This document shows, one piece after another, positions 57,824 through 64,000 of a stretch of 64,000 nucleotides of DNA. The stretch lies in assembly GCF_007748195.1 (NCBI RefSeq), contig NZ_CP037920.1:3694303-3758302 (forward strand). The letters are read 5' to 3'. Source of the stretch: Gimesia aquarii. GTDB taxonomy: Bacteria; Planctomycetota; Planctomycetia; Planctomycetales; Planctomycetaceae. How positions within the stretch are numbered: the stretch's first letter is position 1; the number at the start of each line of letters is the position of its first letter. The notes under the pieces are model-generated. The model did no database searches. It was given only the letters and a program-made list of their open reading frames with translations, and was not told where the DNA came from. Position numbers and translations under genes: made by a program.

Positions 57824-57986
57824 TCAGGCACTTTCAATCTCCATATCAGGCTGCCAAAACTTGGGGAACAGCGGATTTATTCCAATAATTAGGTGACAAA
57901 GGCACCGCTATTTGCTAATATTTAAACTATCTTAAATATTAGCCGAGATCCAACCTGCATCCCTCCATTCCGTTAAGAGCTGACCT

Positions 57987-60900
57987 ATGTTTGATACGGT
58001 ACGTAAACCACGCCTGCTGAGTCTGTTCTGCATTTCGTCCCTCATCATTGCGGGGTTTAGTTTCTCTGCAAAATTGAGTTGGGCAGAACCAAATAAAAAA
58101 CAACAGACGAAACGTATTAAATTTAACCGCGATATCCGTCCGATTCTTTCCGATAAATGTCTGCATTGCCATGGCCCCGATGCATCAACTCGCGAGGCCG
58201 AACTTCGTTTAGATGATCAACGCGATGTACTGAAACCTCGTGATGATTATCACATTATTGACCTCAAGCAGCCTCAGCAGAGTGAATTACTCAAACGTAT
58301 TCTGTCATCGGACTCAGCGGACAAAATGCCACCGGAAGATTCCGGAAAAGAACTTTCGCAACAGGAAATGGAGCTCATTCAACGTTGGATCGAGCAGGGA
58401 GCCCCTTATCAGAAGCACTGGTCATTCATTGCACCAAGTCGCCCTGAACTCCCTACGGTCAAAAACCAAGGCTGGGCTCGAAAGCCAATGGACCATTTTA
58501 TTCTTGCGCGTTTGGAACAGGAAAAGTTGTCTCCCAATCCCCGCGCATCAAAAACGACGCTTTGTCGGCGTCTCTTTCTGGACCTGACTGGCTTGCCTCC
58601 GACATTAAAAGAACTCGATACGTTTCTCAACGACGATTCCCCGAATGCAACGGAAAAACTCGTCGATCGATTACTCAAATCTCCCCATTATGGCGAGCAC
58701 ATGGCCCGTTATTGGTTGGATGCAGCTCGCTATGCAGATACCAGTGGCTACTTCACCGATGAAGAATGGTACATGTGGCACTGGCGCGACTGGGTGATCA
58801 ATGCCTTCAATCAGAATATGCCGTTTGATCAATTCACAGTGGAACAACTGGCGGGTGACTTGTTACCCAAACCATCGCTCAGCCAAATGATCGCGACCGG
58901 CTTCAATCGCAATCACATGACGACTCGCGAAACGGGAGTCATCGATGAAGAATACCGTGTCGAATACGTGGTTGATCGGCTCGATGCGACTTCGACCGTC
59001 TGGATGGGACTCACCATGGGTTGTGCCCGCTGCCACGACCATAAGTTTGATCCGATTTCGCAAAGAGAATTCTATCAATTCTTTGCGTTTTTCAATAACA
59101 GCCCGGAAAGAGGGAATACAGGCACTGCCGGTAATGCCGTGCCATTGATTCAAGTTCCGGACCCCGAAATACAGAAGCGGATAGAACAGCATAAAAAACA
59201 GATTGCGGTACTCGAAAAACAACATCAACAGCGCAAACAGGAATTGAATCAAAAACAGGCAAAGTGGGAACAAACGATTTTAACTAACCTCACTCCACCG
59301 TCAGATGATGGCTTGCTCCACCATTTTCCTCTGGATGAATTCAAACAGAATAAAAACAATTCCGATACCAGTGTTAAATCTGTTGGTAAGCCCCAGTCAG
59401 TCGCTGGCGTCAAAGGCAAAGCGGTAAAATTTGACGGCGGATCACTTCTCGAAATCGATGCACCACTCACAATTGAGCGCGACACTCCATTTTCGGTGGC
59501 CGCCTGGATCAAACCATCTTCGGGTGGACCCATTTGTATTCTTTCCAAAAATGATGATCGAAATCATTTAAGGGGTTTCGACATCATGTTACGTAAAGGT
59601 AAATTGGGGGTCCATTTCATCAACAAATGGAATTCCAACGCCATTCAAGTCGTGACAACCAACTCCATCAGCACCGGTCGCTGGCAGCATCTGCTTGTGA
59701 CATACGATGGTTCTTCGAAAGCCAAGGGCGTCCGCATTTACCTGAATGGTGAAGCACAACAAACGAAAGCTCCCTTTGATCGTCTGACCGGCAGTATCGC
59801 GACTAGTGAACCGTTACGCATTGGACGTCGCAGCACAAGTGCCTTCTATAAGGGATTTGTGGATGATGTGCGCATTTATGGTCGAACGTTAACCGCTGCC
59901 GAAGCAAATCAACTCGCCACCTACCAGTTTCTGAACAGCACCGTCACAGTACCGGCCAAAAAACGAACTGCAAGGCAGAAAGAGGACTTACATGCGTTTT
60001 TCCTCAAGACGGCTGCTTCAGACGAATCGCGGAAAGCGGAACAACAACTCAAAAGCATGCGTCGAAAACTGACCTCACTACAAAAAAACATGCCCACGAC
60101 AATGGTGATGCAGGAAAACAAAAAGAAACGCGACACCTTCATTTTGGTACGTGGCGTCTATAATGCACACGGTGAAAAAGTAACCGCCAACGTTCCCGCC
60201 GCATTGCCTGAATTCAAATCAAGCCTGCCATCGAATCGACTGGGACTGGCAAAATGGCTGACAAGTCCAAAGCATCCGCTTACAGCGCGTGTTTTTGTGA
60301 ATCGTGTCTGGCAGCAACTTTTTAGTACCGGTTTAGTCAAGACAGTCGAAGACTTTGGCTCGCAGGGAGAATGGCCCAGCCATCCGGAACTACTTGACTG
60401 GTTGGCGGTTGACTTTCAGGAAAACGGCTGGGATGTCAAACGTCTCGTCAAACAGATTGTGCTCTCAGCCACCTATCAACAATCGTCACATGTGACCGAC
60501 GTGCTCTACGAACATGATCCCGAAAACCGACTACTGGCCCGTGGTCCCCGATTTCGATTGGACGCGGAAACCGTCCGCGACAACGCACTCAAAATCAGTG
60601 GTTTACTCAGTCCGAAGCAGGGGGGGCCGAGCGTGAAACCGTATCAGCCAGCCGGGCTTTGGGAGGCGGTTTCCTATGATGGAGAATTGAAGTACAAGCA
60701 AGACAAAGGTGACGCCTTGTATCGCAGAAGCATGTATACATACTGGAAACGTCAAAGTCCGCCTCCTGCTTTAATGGCCTTTGATGCACCCACGCGTGAA
60801 ACCTGTACGGTTCGTCGTCCTCGCACGAATACACCGCTGCAGGCACTGGTGCTGCTCAATGATCCAACTTATGTAGAAGCGGCTCGCATCTTGGCAGAAA

Positions 60901-61175
60901 AGACATTAAAGCAACACGACTCCCAGGCGGCTCGAGTTCAATTTGCATTTCGGTCAGCCACCAGTCGTCCGCCAAGCCAACAGGAACAACAAATATTAAC
61001 TACCATTCTGAATCAACAACGGCAGGTCTTTAAGAAGAATCAACCTGCCGCCTTAAAATTAATTGGCGTTGGAGAAGCTCCCGTTGACAAAACGGTTTCC
61101 CCTACTGAATTGGCTGCCTGGACAATCTTGACCAGCACGATCTTCAATATGGATGAAACGGTTACCAAAAATTAA
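57987..61175 (+). CDS. PSD1 cytochrome-like + DUF1549 + LamG + DUF1553 protein
   Basis: A 1062-residue exported protein. The signal anchor (LSLFCISSLIIAGFSFSAKL) is followed by PSD1 with CLHCH and a KMPPEDSG methionine segment. DUF1549 (about 160-360) contains RRLFLDLTGLPPT, RYWLDAARYADTSGY and CARCHDHKFDPIS. A coiled stretch of Gln/Lys is followed by a LamG domain (about 440-650; PFSVAAWIKPSSGG, RWQHLLVTYDGSSK, GFVDDVRIYGRTL). DUF1553 starts about 750 (PKHPLTARVFVNRVWQQLFS) and includes RRPRTNTPLQALVLLNDPTY. Relative to the paralogue at 44842-48078 the LamG module is in a different place. Haem-c attachment at CxxCH is expected. The DUF1501 partner follows at once. Confidence 0.92.
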   Translation: MFDTVRKPRLLSLFCISSLIIAGFSFSAKLSWAEPNKKQQTKRIKFNRDIRPILSDKCLHCHGPDASTREAELRLDDQRDVLKPRDDYHIIDLKQPQQSELLKRILSSDSADKMPPEDSGKELSQQEMELIQRWIEQGAPYQKHWSFIAPSRPELPTVKNQGWARKPMDHFILARLEQEKLSPNPRASKTTLCRRLFLDLTGLPPTLKELDTFLNDDSPNATEKLVDRLLKSPHYGEHMARYWLDAARYADTSGYFTDEEWYMWHWRDWVINAFNQNMPFDQFTVEQLAGDLLPKPSLSQMIATGFNRNHMTTRETGVIDEEYRVEYVVDRLDATSTVWMGLTMGCARCHDHKFDPISQREFYQFFAFFNNSPERGNTGTAGNAVPLIQVPDPEIQKRIEQHKKQIAVLEKQHQQRKQELNQKQAKWEQTILTNLTPPSDDGLLHHFPLDEFKQNKNNSDTSVKSVGKPQSVAGVKGKAVKFDGGSLLEIDAPLTIERDTPFSVAAWIKPSSGGPICILSKNDDRNHLRGFDIMLRKGKLGVHFINKWNSNAIQVVTTNSISTGRWQHLLVTYDGSSKAKGVRIYLNGEAQQTKAPFDRLTGSIATSEPLRIGRRSTSAFYKGFVDDVRIYGRTLTAAEANQLATYQFLNSTVTVPAKKRTARQKEDLHAFFLKTAASDESRKAEQQLKSMRRKLTSLQKNMPTTMVMQENKKKRDTFILVRGVYNAHGEKVTANVPAALPEFKSSLPSNRLGLAKWLTSPKHPLTARVFVNRVWQQLFSTGLVKTVEDFGSQGEWPSHPELLDWLAVDFQENGWDVKRLVKQIVLSATYQQSSHVTDVLYEHDPENRLLARGPRFRLDAETVRDNALKISGLLSPKQGGPSVKPYQPAGLWEAVSYDGELKYKQDKGDALYRRSMYTYWKRQSPPPALMAFDAPTRETCTVRRPRTNTPLQALVLLNDPTYVEAARILAEKTLKQHDSQAARVQFAFRSATSRPPSQQEQQILTTILNQQRQVFKKNQPAALKLIGVGEAPVDKTVSPTELAAWTILTSTIFNMDETVTKN

Positions 61176-61208
61176 TCCGCGACAAGACAAATGAATCAGG
61201 AAGTCGTC

Positions 61209-62669
61209 ATGCACATTGACCATGCAGAACTACAACAGGAACTCACACGACGCCATTTCTTTCGTCGCAATGCGACAGGAATTGGAGCCGCTGCCCTCGG
61301 TTCACTCTTGAATCCCGCGTTGTTCGCCAATGAATCAAAGTCGAACCCAGGTGAGTTAGAAGGTCCCCATTTTCCCGCCAAAGCGAAACGTGTCATCTAT
61401 CTCTTCATGCACGGCGGTCCATCCCAGATGGAAATGTTCGACTATAAACCGCGTTTGAAAGACCTTAATACCTCACCGCTCCCCGATTCCGTTCGAGGCA
61501 ACCAACGTCTGACCGGCATGACATCGGGACAGAAATCATTTCCGATTGCGGCTCCGAATCAATTCAAATTCAAACAACATGGCGAAAGTGGCACCTGGGT
61601 CAGCGATGCCTTACCGCATTTTTCGAAAGTCGTCGATGATGTTTGTGTGATTAAATCGATGCATACCGAAGCCATCAATCATGATCCCGCGGTCACACTG
61701 ATGCAAACCGGCCATCAACAACCGGGACGCCCCAGCTTTGGCGCCTGGTCGAGTTATGGCTTAGGCAGCGAGAATCAAAACTTGCCCTCTTTTGTCGTGC
61801 TCATCTCCCGTGGCAGTGCCTCACGTCCCGCGGACCCTTTGTATGCTCGCTTGTGGGGTACCGGTTTTTTGCCCTCAAATCATCAGGGAGTCAACTTTCG
61901 ACAAAGCGGCGATCCCGTGCTCTACCTTTCCAATCCTCCCGGAATTGATGCCGCGAGTAGACGCCGCATGCTGGATGGACTGTCGAAACTTAATCAACGC
62001 CAGTTCGAAGAATACCGCGACCCCGAAATACGGACTAGAATTGCCCAATACGAGATGGCTTATCGGATGCAGACTTCCGTACCCGACCTGATTGACCTTT
62101 CTGAAGAGACAGACCAGACTTTCAAGGCGTATGGAGAAGAATCCCGCAAACCGGGGACTTACGCCGCCAATTGCTTATTAGCCCGCAAAATGGCAGAGCG
62201 GGGTGTACGGTTCATTCAACTCTATCATCGTGGCTGGGATCAACATTACAATCTACCCAGTGATATCCGACTCCAGTGTGGCGACATTGATCAGCCCACC
62301 AGCGCGTTGATCACAGACTTAAAACAACGTGGCTTGCTCGATGACACTCTAATCGTCTGGGGTGGCGAATTCGGCCGCACAATTTACAGTCAGGGAAAAC
62401 TGACATCCACCGATTACGGGCGGGATCATCATGGCCGCTGCTTCTCCATGTGGATGGCAGGTGGCGGCATCAAGCCCGGTATCTCTTATGGTGAAACCGA
62501 TGATTTCTGTTACAACGTCGCCAAAGACCCCGTCCACGTTCACGATCTCAATGCGACGATGTTACACTGCCTGGGATTCAACCACGAACGCCTCATCTAC
62601 AAACACCAGGGCCGCGACTATCGTTTGACTGATGTGCACGGCACTGTGCTCGACAAGATCCTGGTATGA
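61209..62669 (+). CDS. DUF1501 protein (Tat-exported)
   Basis: A 486-residue partner of the preceding PSD1 protein. The Tat-type signal is [20 protein letters not shown]. The domain contains [73 protein letters not shown] and [21 protein letters not shown] 61209 is chosen because AGGA sits about seven bases upstream; ATG 61191 is also in frame. It resembles the DUF1501 protein at 43400-44791 and was probably duplicated with its PSD1 partner. A hairpin follows the stop. Confidence 0.9.
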   Translation: MHIDHAELQQELTRRHFFRRNATGIGAAALGSLLNPALFANESKSNPGELEGPHFPAKAKRVIYLFMHGGPSQMEMFDYKPRLKDLNTSPLPDSVRGNQRLTGMTSGQKSFPIAAPNQFKFKQHGESGTWVSDALPHFSKVVDDVCVIKSMHTEAINHDPAVTLMQTGHQQPGRPSFGAWSSYGLGSENQNLPSFVVLISRGSASRPADPLYARLWGTGFLPSNHQGVNFRQSGDPVLYLSNPPGIDAASRRRMLDGLSKLNQRQFEEYRDPEIRTRIAQYEMAYRMQTSVPDLIDLSEETDQTFKAYGEESRKPGTYAANCLLARKMAERGVRFIQLYHRGWDQHYNLPSDIRLQCGDIDQPTSALITDLKQRGLLDDTLIVWGGEFGRTIYSQGKLTSTDYGRDHHGRCFSMWMAGGGIKPGISYGETDDFCYNVAKDPVHVHDLNATMLHCLGFNHERLIYKHQGRDYRLTDVHGTVLDKILV

Positions 62670-62719
62670 CCAGAACGACATTCAATTCAAAATCAGTTAA
62701 AAGATTAGATGTCGTGTGT

Positions 62720-62741
62720 CACTGATGATTTATCATCAGTG
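62720..62741 (+). terminator. Hairpin after the DUF1501 gene
   Basis: Perfect 9-bp inverted repeat (62720-62728 and 62733-62741) with a TTTA loop, 50 bp after the stop. There is no T-run, so termination strength is uncertain. Confidence 0.5.
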
Positions 62742-63534
62742 GTGACAAACTTACCGATTATGAACCCTCGCCAATCAATGGAACGCGTGAGAGAGTGATC
62801 CGTCTTTGGTTTTGTAATTCACGATGTTCATCTGCGGTTGGTTTCCTGCTTTGCAGTATAATACGAGGGCGCATCTTTTATGAGGGTGTCTTTCAGGCGG
62901 AGGGCCATGTGCGGTTTTTACCTGAGATATTTCTTACGCTGCTTTTCCCCGTGCTGTTTATTCTGGATTGTATAAGTGTTGTCTCGTTAATAGGGAGCAG
63001 GCTGTGGTTGTAGTCTATTGGATTTTGGTTGACTCAGTATTTTTCTTGATTGCATCACGATCTCGGAAAGCAGATTTGCGCAGTTTTGTCTCGGGTATGG
63101 TAAAACGACATGTTTTAGCTCTCTGTTTTTTGTTGAAAATGATCCGAAACGGGGTTCTCCATACTGCACACCCTGAAGTGGTTTTGGTGTCGGTCTCTGA
63201 AATTCGTCTCTTTTCAGGGGTTTTTATAGTGCTGAAAATTGCAGGGGGGCAGAAATTCACCCGCAAAATTTCACTGCCTCGCGCGCGCGACGCAGAAATT
63301 AAGAGTTTCGAAAACGGGAGCCACCCGTCAATGTGAATATCGACATTTTTTTTCAAGAGTGGAGGGCAGATGAGCCCGATGACCACTTGCTGATCACTGC
63401 AGAAATGCGCACGAGTGAATTCGGTTTCCTGACCAACGCTTTACGGATGCGTTACTTCGTAGTCCAGCTCATCAGTTTACATTGTCGCCAATATCATATA
63501 AAATGCCCAAATGTAATTAATACTGAGGGGCACT
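62742..63534. other. 793-bp intergenic region, no gene recognised
   Basis: Overlapping open frames occur on both strands (for example 62968-63336 plus and 63015-63386 minus) but none has a recognisable motif or ribosome binding site. Part is rich in alternating CG (around 63285). The right end carries the promoter and GAGGGG site for the regulator at 63535. Confidence 0.45.
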
Positions 63535-64000
63535 ATGCAGATTTTGACACTGACGAACTACATTAAAGAGGATTTGATTTCCCGGCTTTCACGCGAGGAA
63601 TTGCCACCGGAATCGCTAACGCTGGCTGGGCTCTCCGGTCATTATCAAGTCAGCGTCACACCAATCTACCACGCCGTGAATGAGTTAATCGAAGAAGGTT
63701 ATCTTTATCGAGAGAAAAATCGGCGTTTGTGTGTCAACAAAGAGAAAATCGGAACCGCACAAACTGCAGCAGGAACACCGCGACCGATTCCTCCTGAAGA
63801 TCAATTCAAGCGGATTTCTGAAGATCTATTACAGATGAGCCTGAAAGGGGAATCGCTTTATCTCCGCGAAGCGGCATCTGCCCAAAAATATGGAATCAGT
63901 CGTACAACCTTACGTAATGTTTTCAATCGGCTGGCGGGAGATGGGGTACTCGAACATGTTCCGCGTCGCGGCTGGAAGTTGCGGCCTTTCAACCAGCATG
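63535..64000 (+). CDS. GntR-like regulator with two tandem winged helices (partial, runs off right edge)
   Basis: ATG 63535 follows GAGGGG by five bases and the frame stays open to the end (155 codons). The first winged helix (about residues 5-65) contains LAGLSGHYQVSVTPIYHAVN and ELIEEGYLYREKN. A Pro/Gln linker (about 70-90) leads to a second helix-turn-helix (about 95-155): YLREAASAQKYGISRTTLRN and VFNRLAGDGVLEHVPRRGWK, the GntR-type recognition helix and wing. Any effector domain lies outside the window. Two GntR-type wHTH units in one chain is an unusual arrangement compared with single-wHTH GntR proteins such as the one at 42545-43240. Confidence 0.8.
   Translation, partial: MQILTLTNYIKEDLISRLSREELPPESLTLAGLSGHYQVSVTPIYHAVNELIEEGYLYREKNRRLCVNKEKIGTAQTAAGTPRPIPPEDQFKRISEDLLQMSLKGESLYLREAASAQKYGISRTTLRNVFNRLAGDGVLEHVPRRGWKLRPFNQH

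Noticed and set aside
62968-63386. Opposing open frames of about 120 codons on both strands
   Set aside because: They mirror each other, contain no motif and look like chance frames in non-coding DNA.

Overview
The window is chromosomal DNA from a planctomycete (phylum Planctomycetota). Several family signatures together point there: two PSD1/DUF1549/DUF1553 cytochrome-like proteins each paired with a DUF1501 protein, four DUF1559 prepilin-like proteins with H-X9-DG-type ends, a DUF1559 gene followed by a small carboxypeptidase-regulatory-like lipoprotein, a LEPR-XLL-type giant surface protein, and long loosely packed intergenic spaces. A Gimesia-like genus is possible, but that is an inference from gene content and moderate GC only.

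Layout. 1-6283 (minus) is the N-terminal 2094 codons of a giant secreted beta-helix/LamG/strand-repeat protein that runs off the left edge. 6284-7525 holds decayed transposase DNA. 7526-20863 is the most unusual block: two paralogous GT-C (PMT/ArnT-like) membrane glycosyltransferases flank a 2659-residue, membrane-anchored EF-hand protein. That protein contains seven tandem units of exactly 350 residues and is translationally coupled (ATGA overlap) to a hybrid DUF1559 + formylglycine-generating-enzyme-like protein. 21309-23559 is an overlapping pair: a GYF-domain membrane protein and a DUF1559 protein. 24262-25536 is a DegT-type sugar aminotransferase, followed by a tRNA-Lys with a clear terminator.

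26109-36071 is mostly housekeeping metabolism: O-acetylhomoserine sulfhydrylase, a sialidase-like protein, PlsC-like acyltransferase, phosphoglucosamine/phosphomannomutase, a sugar epimerase-like TIM barrel, NAD kinase, and a DacZ-like diadenylate cyclase (c-di-AMP synthesis). 36345-39095 is a DUF11 protein with a disordered N-terminal half carrying five NPF tripeptides. 39149-40208 is a minus-strand tRNA array (Phe, a degenerate tRNA, Ser, His) leading into an HNH endonuclease. A strong terminator lies just upstream of the array with no visible gene feeding it. 40794-42498 is a DUF1559 + lipoprotein pair.

42545-51398 looks like a catabolic/surface cluster: FadR-type regulator, DUF1501 and PSD1 on the minus strand, a divergent sialidase, and a convergent ACS-type MFS transporter with an unusual extracytoplasmic insertion. 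51592-55785 carries a flavodoxin, an alpha/beta hydrolase, a zinc alcohol dehydrogenase, an SGNH hydrolase and a small membrane protein. 55992-62669 has a small secreted protein, an FG-GAP/VCBS repeat protein and the second PSD1-DUF1501 pair. A two-winged-helix GntR-like regulator starts at 63535 and leaves the window.

All identifications come from reading the sequence and recalled family motifs. No database search was run.
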